Counted from the stretch's first letter, positions 11,209 through 19,935 are shown. The stretch is 62,230 nucleotides of DNA from Streptomyces aureoverticillatus (GCF_014649395.1 NZ_BMSY01000023.1:1-62230); one strand, 5' to 3'. The notes: generated by a model from the sequence alone, not told the origin. Made by a program: numbers and translations.

Positions 11209-12168
11209 ATGCGGCACGACGACCAGAACCTCATCGACGAACCTACGACTGGTGATCAGGCCTTGAAGTCAGAATCCGAGTACGCAACAGATCCAGGCGA
11301 CGACACACGACGGTCGCTGCTGCGCCACATGCTGGTGGCGCGGGGCGTCGACGAGGAGGCCCGTCAGCTCCAGAAGCAGGGGGCGCTCGACCTGTGGCTG
11401 TCCTGCCAGGGGCAGGAGGCCGCGCAGGTGGGCTCCGCGCTCGCGGTGGGAGCGGAGCCGACCGTCTTTCCCGCCTACCGCGAGCACGCGGTCGCCCTGC
11501 TGCGCGGGGTGGCGCCCGAGGAACTGGTCGCGCAGTGGGCCGGCCGCACGTTCTGCGGCTGGGACCCGCGCCGGCTGCGGTTCTTCCCCTACACCCTCGT
11601 CCTGGCCGCGCAGACGCTGCACGGCGTCGGCTACTCCATCGGGCAGCGGCTGCAGGGCCTTGAGGACTTCGTCGTCGTCTACATCGGCGACGGCGCCACC
11701 AGCGAGGGCGACATGTCCGAGGCGATGAACCTGGCCGCCGTCGAGTCGGCGTCGGTGCTGTTCGTCTGCCAGAACAACGGCTGGGCCATCTCCAAACCGG
11801 CCGAGGAGCAGATGCGCACCTCGCTGGCCGAGCGCGCCCGCGGCTTCGGCATCGAGTCCGCCCGGGTCCCCGGCCAGGACCCCGAAGCGGTCTTCGCCGC
11901 CTGCTCCAAGGCCGCGGCGCACGTGCGCGAGCAGCGGGCGCCCTATCTCGTCGAGATCCCGGTGGCACGCATCCACGGTCACTCCACCTCCGATGCCCAG
12001 GAGGTGTACCGCAGCCGCGAGGACATCGCCCAGGCCAAGGCCGCGGACCCGGTGAGCGCCTACGCGGCGCGCCTGAGCGGTCTGGGCCTGGTGGACAGCG
12101 CGTGGTTCGACGCCGTGGACGCCGAAGTGCGCGAGCTGCGCGAGCGGTTGATGAAGGAGTACGCCTGA
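11209..12168 (+). CDS. TPP-dependent 2-oxoacid dehydrogenase E1 alpha subunit
   Basis: The thiamine-diphosphate signature runs from VVYIGDGATSEGDMSEAMN to CQNNGWAIS, and HGHSTSD lies in the phosphorylation-loop region, as in pyruvate and branched-chain 2-oxoacid dehydrogenase E1 alpha. It decarboxylates a 2-oxo acid to an enamine on TPP and passes the acyl group to a lipoyl domain. It is the first gene of a tight operon; its TGA overlaps the ATG of E1 beta. The start is uncertain: ATG 11209 lacks a strong Shine-Dalgarno, and TTG 11263 is an alternative. The substrate (pyruvate, branched oxo acid or other) cannot be read from the sequence. Confidence 0.9.
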   Translation: MRHDDQNLIDEPTTGDQALKSESEYATDPGDDTRRSLLRHMLVARGVDEEARQLQKQGALDLWLSCQGQEAAQVGSALAVGAEPTVFPAYREHAVALLRGVAPEELVAQWAGRTFCGWDPRRLRFFPYTLVLAAQTLHGVGYSIGQRLQGLEDFVVVYIGDGATSEGDMSEAMNLAAVESASVLFVCQNNGWAISKPAEEQMRTSLAERARGFGIESARVPGQDPEAVFAACSKAAAHVREQRAPYLVEIPVARIHGHSTSDAQEVYRSREDIAQAKAADPVSAYAARLSGLGLVDSAWFDAVDAEVRELRERLMKEYA

Positions 12169-13148
12169 TGAGCACCGTGCCCACCGCCCGCCTGGCGGAG
12201 TCGATCAACGCGACGCTCGCCGACCTGCTGGAGCAGGATCCGCGCGTGCTGCTGCTCGGCGAGGACATCGGCCGCCTGGGCGGCGTGTTCCGGGTGACCC
12301 GCGGGCTGAGGGAGCGCTTCGGCGCGGACCGGGTGCGCGACGCGCTGCTGGCCGAGGCCACCATCGTGGGCCAGGCCGTCGGCATGACGATGAGCGGCCT
12401 GGTGCCGGTCTGCGAGATCCAGTTCGACGGGTTCACCTACCCGGCGGTCAATCAGCTGGTGACGCAGGCGGCCCGGATCGGCGACCGGTGGAACGGGCAG
12501 GTCAGCCCGAGCCTGGTGGTGCGGATCCCGACCGCCGGCGGGGTGCGCGGGGTGGAGCACCACAGCGAGTCCAACGAGGCGCTGTTCGCCCGCGTCCCGG
12601 GGATCTCGGTGGCGTGCCCCTCCACCGGTGAGGACGCCGACCAGATCCTGCGCTACGCGGTGACGCTGGGTTCGCCCGTGGTGATGTACGAGCCGATCCG
12701 CCTGTACTGGCGGCGCAGCACGCCCGCCCGGGACGCCGAGCCGGCGAGGTCGCCGACCGCGGCCCGCGTCGTGCGGCGCGGCACGGACCTGACGATCGCC
12801 ACCTACGGGGCGATCACCAACGAGGTGCTCGAGGCGGCGCACGCGCTGAGCCCCGAGGTCGACGTCGAGGTGGTGGACCTGCGCTGGGTGGCGCCGCTGG
12901 ACATGGCCACGGTCTTGGAGTCGGTCTCGCGCACCGGGCGGCTGCTGGTGGTGCACGAGGGGTCGAAGGACGTCGGCATCGGTGCCGAGATCGCCGCGTC
13001 GGTGGCCGAGCACGGCTTCGGCGCGCTGCGCGGGCCGGTGCGCCGGCTGGCGCCGGACCGCCGTGCCTATCCCCCGGCGGACTTCGAGAAGGACTATCTG
13101 ATCAGTGTGCAGGAGATCAAGGACGAGGTGCTGGTGATGACGAAGTGA
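12168..13148 (+). CDS. TPP-dependent 2-oxoacid dehydrogenase E1 beta subunit
   Basis: At 326 residues it is full length for E1 beta. LLLGEDIGRLGGVF near the N terminus and the transketolase C-terminal domain (VEVVDLRWVAPLD) are characteristic. It pairs with the preceding E1 alpha to form the alpha2beta2 enzyme; ATGA coupling supports equal expression. The stop overlaps the GTG of the lipoyl-domain gene. No E3 gene lies nearby, so reoxidation of the lipoyl group, if needed, must use a genomic lipoamide dehydrogenase. Confidence 0.93.
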   Translation: MSTVPTARLAESINATLADLLEQDPRVLLLGEDIGRLGGVFRVTRGLRERFGADRVRDALLAEATIVGQAVGMTMSGLVPVCEIQFDGFTYPAVNQLVTQAARIGDRWNGQVSPSLVVRIPTAGGVRGVEHHSESNEALFARVPGISVACPSTGEDADQILRYAVTLGSPVVMYEPIRLYWRRSTPARDAEPARSPTAARVVRRGTDLTIATYGAITNEVLEAAHALSPEVDVEVVDLRWVAPLDMATVLESVSRTGRLLVVHEGSKDVGIGAEIAASVAEHGFGALRGPVRRLAPDRRAYPPADFEKDYLISVQEIKDEVLVMTK

Positions 13149-13393
13149 GCGACGCCCCTGTGGACATGCACGTTCCCAGCTTCGGGCACGGTCTGGGCGA
13201 GGCCCTGCTCGTCGAGTGGGTCGCCGCGGTCGGCGACCGGGTCGAGCGGGGGGACGTCATCGCGGTCGTGGAGACCGACAAGGCCAGCACGGAGATCGTG
13301 GCGGAGCGCGGCGGACAGGTCGCGGCCCACACCGCGGCGGTCGGCACGATCCTCAAGTCCGGTGAGGTGCTGTACCAGTTGGCGGCCGACTAG
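13145..13393 (+). CDS. Stand-alone lipoyl carrier domain (E2 fragment)
   Basis: Only 82 residues: a complete biotinyl/lipoyl beta-barrel with the lipoylation motif VVETDKASTEI, ending where a normal E2 would continue into its E1-binding and catalytic acyltransferase domains. There is no HxxxDG catalytic core. It would accept the acyl group from E1, but another protein must move it on; the next genes encode an ACP and a KAS III-like enzyme. This resembles the pyruvate-dehydrogenase-like systems that load acyl groups onto carriers in quinocarcin/naphthyridinomycin-type clusters. The GTG start overlaps the E1 beta stop. Confidence 0.9.
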   Translation: MSDAPVDMHVPSFGHGLGEALLVEWVAAVGDRVERGDVIAVVETDKASTEIVAERGGQVAAHTAAVGTILKSGEVLYQLAAD

Positions 13394-13450
13394 CCCACCC
13401 TCCCCCCCCCCGGGGATGCAGAGATCCAGTCACTTGAGCGGAGAAGGAAC

Positions 13451-13699
13451 ATGAGCGACATCGAAAGCCGTATCGCGGACACCATGCTGGCCAAACTGCG
13501 CGAGCGCGACGCCTCGTTGGGCCCCGACGACCTCGGCCGGCCGGTCGCCGACCTGGACCTGGACTCCCTGGACCTGGTGGAGCTGCACCAGCAGCTGGAG
13601 CAGGAGCTCCAGGTCAAGGGCGATCTGCGGGAGACCGCGGGCTTCGCCTTCCTGGACGAGTTCAGCACCTATTTCGTGAAGTTGGCGAGCCGGGGATGA
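13451..13699 (+). CDS. Acyl carrier protein
   Basis: An 82-residue ACP with the phosphopantetheine site LDLDSLDLVELHQQ; AAGGAAC precedes the ATG. It ends in an ATGA overlap with the KAS III gene, so the two are co-translated and probably work together. The position right after the lipoyl domain suggests that it receives the acyl group from the E1/lipoyl system. Confidence 0.92.
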   Translation: MSDIESRIADTMLAKLRERDASLGPDDLGRPVADLDLDSLDLVELHQQLEQELQVKGDLRETAGFAFLDEFSTYFVKLASRG

Positions 13700-14634
13700 G
13701 CGCGGGCATAGTCGACATCGCCACCGCGAAGCCGGGCCAGACCATCGACAACGACCACTTCGCGTCGATCGGTCTCACCGACGAGTGGATCCGGCGCCGC
13801 AGCGGCATCGCCTCCCGCTCCTGGCTGCCGGAGGAGACCCCGCTGGCGGAGGTGGCGGCGGAGGCGTGTGCGCCGATCGTGACGAGGATGGACGACCCGT
13901 CCTCGATCGGTGCCCTGGTGGTGGTCAGCACCTCGGTGCAGCAGCGCGTGCCGGGCATCGCGCAGAAGGTGGCGCAGCTCATCGGCCTGGGTCCCTCGGT
14001 GCTGGCGTTCGACATGAACGCGGCCTGCTGCGGCTTCGTCTACGGCCTGGTCACCGGACTCTCGCTGTGCGAGGCCGTACCGGGGCGGTCGGTCCTGGTG
14101 TGCTCGGTGGAGGCCATGTCCCGCCTGGTGGACCGCACCGACCGGCAGACGGCGCCGATCTTCGCCGACGGCTCCGCGGCCGTGCTGCTCCAGGACCGTG
14201 CGGAGTTCGCGGGCTTCTGCCATGTCGCGGGCTGCGACGGCTCCCAGGAGGCGCTGATGCGGGAGATTGACGCGGGCGGCATCCACCTGGACGGGATGCA
14301 GGTGTACGACCGTGCCGTGCGGCGGATGTCGGAGTCGGCGCAGTATCTCTTCGACCACGGCCCGGCGCCGACCGTCATGGTCGGCCACCAGGCCAACGGC
14401 CGCATCCTGGAACAGGTCAGCAACTTCGCCGGCCATCTCGGCGTGCCGTTCGTGAACCGGATCGAGCACTCCGGGAACACCTCGTCCGCCACCATTCCGC
14501 TGGCGTTCGCCGAGGAGCTGGACGCCGGCTCCCTGCCCGCCGCGGGCCGGCTCGGGGCCGTGGCCTACGGCGCCGGTGAGGCGTGGGGCGGTGTCTCGGT
14601 GGACTACCGGGTGCCGGCCGTCGCCGCTCTCTGA
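13696..14634 (+). CDS. KAS III (FabH-like) condensing or acyl-transfer enzyme
   Basis: At 312 residues, the thiolase-fold triad is intact: Cys in FDMNAACCGFVYG, His in VGHQANGR, Asn in EHSGNTSSA. The N terminus is a little shorter than in housekeeping FabH. Such proteins either condense an acyl thioester with malonyl-ACP or simply transfer acyl groups between carriers. Here it could move the E1-derived acyl group from the lipoyl domain to the ACP or extend it by two carbons. Function within the superfamily is undecided. Confidence 0.9.
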   Translation: MSAGIVDIATAKPGQTIDNDHFASIGLTDEWIRRRSGIASRSWLPEETPLAEVAAEACAPIVTRMDDPSSIGALVVVSTSVQQRVPGIAQKVAQLIGLGPSVLAFDMNAACCGFVYGLVTGLSLCEAVPGRSVLVCSVEAMSRLVDRTDRQTAPIFADGSAAVLLQDRAEFAGFCHVAGCDGSQEALMREIDAGGIHLDGMQVYDRAVRRMSESAQYLFDHGPAPTVMVGHQANGRILEQVSNFAGHLGVPFVNRIEHSGNTSSATIPLAFAEELDAGSLPAAGRLGAVAYGAGEAWGGVSVDYRVPAVAAL

Positions 14635-14678
14635 CCGCGCCGGGAACGCGGGAACGTACTCGATCACTGGAGGTTGTC

Positions 14679-15854
14679 ATCTACTCACCAGAAGCCTGGG
14701 TCCTGCGCTCCGGTGCGGTGGCCGGCGCGCACGACGGCGGACTCGGCAGCGTGCTGCAACGCGACCGGTTCACCTTCGGCCCGCTGGAGGAGGGTGAGGC
14801 GCTCGTGGAGCCGATCCTCGGCTCCTGGGAGGCCAACGTCGACCACGCGCTGGCCCGCTCCCCCATCGACGTGTGCAGCAGCCGCGGCGAGGACGCGGTG
14901 GTCCTGGGCAACCTGGGCGTGGTGCGCGTGCTCAAGGTCAACACGGGCGGCCGCCGGGACATCCAGGTCCGCGAGGGCGACCTGTGCCTGCTGCTGCCCT
15001 TCGGCAAGCTCGACCGCTTCGGCTACGCCGAACTCGCCTACGCCTACGACTGCCCCAACACCATCGGCCTGCTGGCCAAGCGGTCCAAGATGGACGCACG
15101 GATCCTGCTGCCCATCCCGGACACCACCGCGTACACGCTGCCCCAGTGGGCCACCTACGGGCGGTACTTCACCGCCTGGGACAACTGGAACAAGGCCTAC
15201 GGGTGCTGGCGCACCCAGGTCGTCGACGACGATCCGGCCAACCACCTGGTGTTCGGGTGGGGCGGCGGCGTGGCCTTCGCCGAGCTGATGCTGGCCAAGC
15301 GGGCCGGGTTCCGGGTGGCGATGACGGCGGGCTCCGACGAGCGCGTCGCCTTCCTGCGCGACAACGGCATCACCCCGGTGGACCGCCGCCAGTTCCCCGC
15401 CCTGTCGCTGCCCACCCGCGCGGAACGCAACGACCGCGAGCGCCACCAGCGGCGCCGGGCCTCGGTCGCGGCCTTCGAGGACCTCGTCAACGACCTCAGC
15501 GACGGCCACGGCGTCGCGATCTTCGTGGACAACATCGGCGAGCCGCTGTACGACGTCACCCTGAGCACCCTGGCCCGCGAGGGCGTCGTCACCACGTGCG
15601 GCTGGAAGGCGGGGATGCGCCTGTCGCACCTGCGGGGCGCGGAGTGCATCAGCCGGCACATCCACGTGAACACGCACGTGTGGCGGATCCAGGACTCGCC
15701 GGGCATCCGGGACTTCCAGGAGACCGAGGGCTGGATGGCGCCGAAGGGCTCGGACGTGATCTACGACTTCGAGTCGGTGCCCGAGCTGGCCGACGACTAC
15801 GCGAACGGCAGGATCGGCTCGTACTTCCCGATGTACAGCATCAACCCGCTCTGA
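14679..15854 (+). CDS. MDR-superfamily (zinc-binding-dehydrogenase-like) NAD(P)H reductase
   Basis: About 391 residues. The nucleotide-binding segment HLVFGWGGGVAFAELMLAKR near residue 195 marks the medium-chain dehydrogenase/reductase fold; the N-terminal half is the GroES-like domain. Enoyl-thioester reduction of a product of the preceding KAS III is a reasonable guess, but alcohol dehydrogenase activity is not excluded. The start is odd: a perfect GGAGG at 14669-14673 is followed five bases later by an in-frame ATC and no ATG, GTG or TTG; the next canonical start (GTG, about 14719) would remove conserved-looking residues. Confidence 0.8.
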   Translation: MYSPEAWVLRSGAVAGAHDGGLGSVLQRDRFTFGPLEEGEALVEPILGSWEANVDHALARSPIDVCSSRGEDAVVLGNLGVVRVLKVNTGGRRDIQVREGDLCLLLPFGKLDRFGYAELAYAYDCPNTIGLLAKRSKMDARILLPIPDTTAYTLPQWATYGRYFTAWDNWNKAYGCWRTQVVDDDPANHLVFGWGGGVAFAELMLAKRAGFRVAMTAGSDERVAFLRDNGITPVDRRQFPALSLPTRAERNDRERHQRRRASVAAFEDLVNDLSDGHGVAIFVDNIGEPLYDVTLSTLAREGVVTTCGWKAGMRLSHLRGAECISRHIHVNTHVWRIQDSPGIRDFQETEGWMAPKGSDVIYDFESVPELADDYANGRIGSYFPMYSINPL

Positions 15855-15898
15855 CCGCTCCGACCGCGCTGCGCGCGGTGAGCGGGTGAGGACGAGAT

Positions 15899-15930
15899 CG
15901 GCCCCGGGGTCCACACGGACCCCGGGGCCG
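15899..15930. terminator. Bidirectional hairpin terminator
   Basis: A perfect 14-bp stem (arms 15899-15912 and 15917-15930) with an ACAC loop sits between the convergent MDR reductase and P450 genes. Confidence 0.8.
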
Positions 15931-15963
15931 GCCCGTTTCCGGCCGGGCCGCCCGGGCGGGCTG

Positions 15964-17139
15964 TCACCAGGTGACCGGGAGGCGCTCCAGGCCGTACACC
16001 AGGCTCTTCTGACGGAACGTCAGGTCGTTGATGTCGCAGGCCAGGCGGATGCCGGGCAGGCGGGCCAGCAGGGAGGTGACGGCGATCTCGACCTCGCGGC
16101 GGGCCAGTGAGGCGCCGGCGCACAGGTGGGTGCCGAAGCCGAAGGCGACGTGCCGGTTCTCGCCGCGTTCCAGGTCGAAGCGGCCGGGGTCGGGGAAGGC
16201 GGCGGCGTCGTGGTTGGCGGCCGGCACGGCGAGGATCACCAGTTCGCCCACCCTCATGGCGGCGCCGGAGAAGGTCATGTCCTCATCGACGACGCGCAGG
16301 ACGTTGTCCTGGGAGACCGACCAGAAGCGCAGGGACTCCTCGACGAAGGCGGTGATGCGGCCGGGGTCCTCGATGAGCCGGTCGCGGACCTCGGGGTTGG
16401 TCATCAGGGTCAGGGCGCTCAGCGCGATCTGGCTGGTGGTGGTCTCGTAGCCGGAGACGAGGATGAAGCGGACCATCGGCAGCAGGTCTTCGGGGGGCAG
16501 TTCGCCGGTCTGGACGCGGTCGGTGATCAGGCGGCTGATCAGGTCGTCCTGGGGGTGGCGGGTGCGGTCCTCGATGAGGTGGTCGAGGTAGGCGTTCATC
16601 TCGTAGTAGGCGGCCCAGGACTCCTCGGGCTTGTCCAGGCTCAGGATGGTGCGGCTCTGTTCGGCGAAGGTGCGGTAGTCCTGCTGGGGCACGCCGAGCA
16701 GCTGGGCGATGACCTGGGTGGGCAGGGCCAGCGCGAACTCGGCGTACAGGTCCAGCGGGCGCGGCAGGGTTTCGAGGCGGTCCAGGAGTTCGTCGACCAG
16801 TTTCTGGATGCGCGGGCGCCATTCCTTGATGCGGTGGGCGGTGAACTCGCTCATCATCATGTGCCGCTGGCGGCCGTGCTCGGGCTCGTCCATGCGCCAG
16901 AAGGAGTTGAGGTTCTCGCCCGGGGGCAGTTCGGTGCGGGCGCGGCCCATCTTGTCGTCGTCGGAGCTGAAGCGCGGGTCGTTCATGGCCTGGCGGACGT
17001 CGTCGTAGCTGGTGAGCAGCCAGGCCCAGCCGCCGTCGGGCAGGTCCACCTTGGCCGGTCCGCGCGCGCGCAGTTCGGCGTACTGGGCGGGCGGGGACAT
17101 CGGGCACTGGCGGGTCATGGGGTAGGTGGGGTTCGCCAT
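15964..17139 (-). CDS. Cytochrome P450
   Basis: At 391 residues, the canonical P450 signatures are present: the I-helix oxygen-binding region SGYETTTSQ, the ExxR motif EESLRFW and the heme-ligand loop FGFGTHLCAGASLARRE. The threonine and acidic residue of the I helix are kept, so ordinary monooxygenation is expected. The ATG at 17139 follows AAGGACG; longer upstream frames lack a ribosome site and would run across the operator. No ferredoxin gene is adjacent. A textbook SARP promoter lies just upstream. The substrate is unknown. Confidence 0.95.
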   Translation of the reverse strand: MANPTYPMTRQCPMSPPAQYAELRARGPAKVDLPDGGWAWLLTSYDDVRQAMNDPRFSSDDDKMGRARTELPPGENLNSFWRMDEPEHGRQRHMMMSEFTAHRIKEWRPRIQKLVDELLDRLETLPRPLDLYAEFALALPTQVIAQLLGVPQQDYRTFAEQSRTILSLDKPEESWAAYYEMNAYLDHLIEDRTRHPQDDLISRLITDRVQTGELPPEDLLPMVRFILVSGYETTTSQIALSALTLMTNPEVRDRLIEDPGRITAFVEESLRFWSVSQDNVLRVVDEDMTFSGAAMRVGELVILAVPAANHDAAAFPDPGRFDLERGENRHVAFGFGTHLCAGASLARREVEIAVTSLLARLPGIRLACDINDLTFRQKSLVYGLERLPVTW

Positions 17140-17191
17140 GGTCACACGTCCTTGGATGCGTTGCCGGTCGGGGGTAGCCGGACGACAGCCG

Positions 17192-17234
17192 ACCGTAGGA
17201 CGCGGCGTTGACGTGCTGCTGACCGGCGCCTGAC
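17192..17234 (-). promoter_or_regulatory. SARP-type promoter of the P450 gene (GTCAG class)
   Basis: On the minus strand, heptamers GTCAGGC, GTCAGCA and GTCAACG are each separated by exactly 4 bp, followed after 8 bp by TACGGT, matching the TAnnnT -10 consensus. This is the exact geometry established for SARP activators. It is the cleanest example in the window and defines the GTCAG class. Confidence 0.75.
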
Positions 17235-17279
17235 GACCTGTTAGGAGGCTTCCGGAGAGCGGGAGTTGGGGGGTAGGGG

Positions 17280-17810
17280 TCAGGCGGCGGCCGGGGTGGG
17301 GACGGGGGTGTGGAAGCCTCGCCGGTACCACAGCAGGGGCGGGTCCGCGTGGTCGCGGATGCGGATCTGGTCGGGGGTGGCGAGCAGCAGGTCGTGGTCG
17401 CCGGCGCGGATCACGTCCACGGTGGTGCAGCGCAGCAGGACCGTGGCGTCCGGCAGGTGGGGCAGGGCGGTGGTGTCGTCCCAGGCGCCGAAGTCGCCGG
17501 GGGCGAAGCGGTCCACGCCGCGGGCGGCGAAGCGCTGGGCGATGGGGCGGTGCTGTTCGCCGAGGAGGTTGATGACGAACTCGCCGGCCTGGGTCATGGC
17601 CCGGTGGCAGCTGGAGGTGAGGGCGATGCCGACCATCACCAGCGGCGGGTGCAGGGAGACGGAGGTCACCGAGCTGGCGGTGAATCCCCAGCGGCGGCCG
17701 GCCGCGTCCCGGGCGGTCACCACGCTGACGGGGGCGGCCAGCAGGGCCATCGCGTCCTTGAACGCCTGGGCGCCGGCCGCCGGCTTGGTCTGCTCCTGGA
17801 CGGGGGTCAT
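17280..17810 (-). CDS. Flavin reductase (two-component monooxygenase partner)
   Basis: A 176-residue protein of the FMN-binding split-barrel flavin reductase family: PVSVVTARDAAGRRWGFTASS then LHPPLVMVGI, and a C-terminal PLLWYRRGFH. It would reduce FAD or FMN with NAD(P)H for a flavin-dependent oxygenase. The valanimycin cluster pairs such a reductase (VlmR) with the isobutylamine N-hydroxylase VlmH, and this window has a VlmH-like protein at 27353-28492. The ATG follows AAGGAG. The family is firm; the partner is inference. Confidence 0.9.
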   Translation of the reverse strand: MTPVQEQTKPAAGAQAFKDAMALLAAPVSVVTARDAAGRRWGFTASSVTSVSLHPPLVMVGIALTSSCHRAMTQAGEFVINLLGEQHRPIAQRFAARGVDRFAPGDFGAWDDTTALPHLPDATVLLRCTTVDVIRAGDHDLLLATPDQIRIRDHADPPLLWYRRGFHTPVPTPAAA

Positions 17811-17855
17811 CGGTGCTCCTTCGTCAAACGGGCAGCAGGGGGTGGGGTGGTGGAG

Positions 17856-17887
17856 ACGATGCCAAGAACCACTCAAGACCTGCTCGA
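17856..17887 (-). promoter_or_regulatory. SARP-type promoter of the flavin reductase gene (TCGAG/TTGAG class)
   Basis: On the minus strand, TCGAGCA and TTGAGTG repeat with 11-bp phasing, then 8 bp and CATCGT as -10, about 46 bases before the start codon. A weaker third repeat continues toward the -10. Confidence 0.55.
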
Positions 17888-17921
17888 GACGGTGCCGGGC
17901 GGGCGGCGGGGGCGGGCCGGG

Positions 17922-17953
17922 TCAAGTGGCGGTTGAGTGGCGCGGAGCAGGAT
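17922..17953 (+). promoter_or_regulatory. SARP-type promoter of the ACP gene (TCAAG/TTGAG class)
   Basis: TCAAGTG and TTGAGTG are spaced by 11 bp, with 8 bp to CAGGAT as -10. It is divergent from the flavin reductase site about 35 bp away, so one regulator could control both. Confidence 0.5.
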
Positions 17954-18020
17954 GGCTCCCGTAGGCAATGGGCGTAGGCACTTGCCGACGGACCACGTCA
18001 GGACACGTAAGGAGTTGCTC

Positions 18021-18296
18021 ATGGCAGACAGGGAGCCGGTCATGTCCGAGAGCGAGATTCTCGGCTGGCTCACGGAGAGGCTGGGCGCTCAGGTGTCCCT
18101 GCCCGTTTCGCGGATCAATCCCGACGTTCCCTACGTCGAGTACGGCCTGGACTCGGTGGCGGCCCTGGGCCTGTTCGGTGACATCGAGGAGGAGTTCGGT
18201 CTCGTCCTGGACCCGAGCGTTGCCCTGGAGTACTCGACGCTGGCGCTGATGGCGGGCTTCCTCGCCGCGGAGCAGAAAGAGGTCGTGCACAGCTGA
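18021..18296 (+). CDS. Acyl carrier protein
   Basis: A 91-residue ACP; the phosphopantetheine site is EYGLDSVAALGLF. The ATG follows AAGGAGT. It stands alone on the plus strand between divergent and convergent neighbours, with its own SARP-type promoter. It could carry the chain that the nearby desaturase or P450 modifies, or feed the PKS. The exact role is unknown. Confidence 0.92.
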   Translation: MADREPVMSESEILGWLTERLGAQVSLPVSRINPDVPYVEYGLDSVAALGLFGDIEEEFGLVLDPSVALEYSTLALMAGFLAAEQKEVVHS

Positions 18297-18334
18297 GGCG
18301 TCCGGCCGGCGCGGTGGATGGCCGGCCGGTGCGG

Positions 18335-18373
18335 GGCGGGGCCGGATCCCTTCGAAGGGGGTCCGGCCCCGCC
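18335..18373. terminator. Bidirectional hairpin terminator
   Basis: Perfect 12-bp outer stem (18335-18346 with 18362-18373), continued by a bulged inner stem, between the convergent ACP and MFS genes. Confidence 0.75.
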
Positions 18374-18421
18374 GGCTGTGCGGCGGGGCCCGGCTGCGGG
18401 CGGGGCCGGGCAAGGGGGGGT

Positions 18422-19831
18422 TCAGTCGCGGTCGACGGAGACGCCGGTGGTGCGCGGGCCCAGCAGGAGGACGACGGCCACCAGGGTGGCCATGGCGGCG
18501 GCGATGACGGCGAACATCGGGCCCGGGCCGTGCGCGTCCAACACCGGCAGCAGGGCGAAGGGCAGGGCGGCGGCGCTGAGTTTGGACAGCGAGTAGGCCA
18601 GCCCGGTGGCCTGGGCGCGGATCACGGTGGGGTACTGCTCGGCCAGGTAGACGTGGCTGACGGTGGAGAAGATGTTGCTGACCAGGGTGTAGGTGATGCC
18701 CAGGACCATGATGAGCGGGGCCGATCCCGCGTGGGCGAAGCCCAGTCCGGACAGGGCCATGGCCGCGGCCGAGCAGGCGACGAGCCGTTTGCGTTCCATC
18801 CGGTCCATGACCGGGACCGAGAGCAGGGCGCCCAGCGGGTAGCCGAGGAAGGACACCGCGGTGAAGCCGATGCTGGTGACCACGTCGTATCCCTTGGCGG
18901 CCAGGATCTGCGGGGCGAGCGCGCCAAAACCGTAGTAGCCGACCACCGACAGGGTGCAGAAGAGCCACAGCATGGCGGTGCGGCGCCGGTAGCGGGGCCG
19001 GAACACCTCCCGCAGCCGGGCCGCCCCGGCCGGGGGTCCGTCCGGTGCCGCACCTGGTGCGGGCGCCGCCACGGGGGCGGGGGCGGGTGTCTGGGGGCGG
19101 GCGGCGGCGGGGACTTCGGCCTCCATGCGCGCGACCAGGGCGTGCGCCTGCTCCTGGTGGCCGTTGGCGGCCAGCCAGCGCGGGGATTCGATGAGGTTGC
19201 GGCGCAGCGTCCACACCACGGCCGAGCCGAGCGCGCCCAGCACGAACAGCCAGCGCCAGCCGTCGATGCCCAGCGGGCTGAGCGGCACCAGCCACAGGGC
19301 GGCGAAGCCGACGGCGGGCACGCCGCAGAAGGCCAGCGTGTAGGCCCAGGCGGTGTAGCGGCCGCGCTGCTTGGCGGGCAGGACGTCGGCCAGGTAGCAG
19401 TCGGACAGCGACTGTTCGGCGCCGATGCCCACGCCGGCGAAGAAGCGGGTGACGATCAGCCAGGCGGCGTTCGGGGAGAACGCGCCGAGCAGGGAGAAGC
19501 CCGAGTACAGGGCGAGGTTGATGAGGAAGGCGCGGCGCCGGCCATAGCGGTCGGCGACGCGTCCCAGGACGACGGAGCCGACGAACTGGCCGATGAACGC
19601 CGAGGCCAGGACGAGCTTGAGGGTGGTGCCGTTGAAGGCGAAGTCCTCCTGGAGGACTTGGGAGATGGTGCCGGCGAGGTTGTTCTCGAAGGTGTCGAAG
19701 AGCAGGCCCACGCCGACCACGGCGGTGAGCCGGCGGTGGGTGGGGGTGATGGGCATCCGGTCGATCCGGTCGCCGATGGTGGGCGTGGGCGCCGCCGCGG
19801 GTTTCTCCCGCAGCGCCGTCGGCTGGGACAT
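18422..19831 (-). CDS. MFS transporter (sugar/aromatic-acid porter-like, 12 TM)
   Basis: A 469-residue MFS protein: TM1 region LTAVVGVGLLFDTFENNLAG, the GRVADRYGRRRAF loop between TM2 and TM3, and the mirrored VMDRMERKRLV loop in the second half. A long Ala/Pro cytoplasmic loop lies between the halves. It probably exports the product and gives self-resistance, as VlmF does for valanimycin, though import cannot be excluded. It is a separate minus-strand unit bounded by terminators. Confidence 0.92.
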   Translation of the reverse strand: MSQPTALREKPAAAPTPTIGDRIDRMPITPTHRRLTAVVGVGLLFDTFENNLAGTISQVLQEDFAFNGTTLKLVLASAFIGQFVGSVVLGRVADRYGRRRAFLINLALYSGFSLLGAFSPNAAWLIVTRFFAGVGIGAEQSLSDCYLADVLPAKQRGRYTAWAYTLAFCGVPAVGFAALWLVPLSPLGIDGWRWLFVLGALGSAVVWTLRRNLIESPRWLAANGHQEQAHALVARMEAEVPAAARPQTPAPAPVAAPAPGAAPDGPPAGAARLREVFRPRYRRRTAMLWLFCTLSVVGYYGFGALAPQILAAKGYDVVTSIGFTAVSFLGYPLGALLSVPVMDRMERKRLVACSAAAMALSGLGFAHAGSAPLIMVLGITYTLVSNIFSTVSHVYLAEQYPTVIRAQATGLAYSLSKLSAAALPFALLPVLDAHGPGPMFAVIAAAMATLVAVVLLLGPRTTGVSVDRD

Positions 19832-19877
19832 GGGGGCTCAGAGCTCCTGGGCTGGGTGGCGGGGACGGGATCACCTT

Positions 19878-19914
19878 GCGCCTCCGCCCCGGCGGTCGGC
19901 CGGGGCGGAGGCGC
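19878..19914. terminator. Hairpin terminator after the desaturase gene
   Basis: A perfect 16-bp stem (19878-19893 with 19899-19914) and 5-base loop lies 22 bases past the desaturase stop and separates it from the MFS gene. Confidence 0.8.
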
Positions 19915-19935
19915 GAAGAAGGGCGAGCCGGGGGG

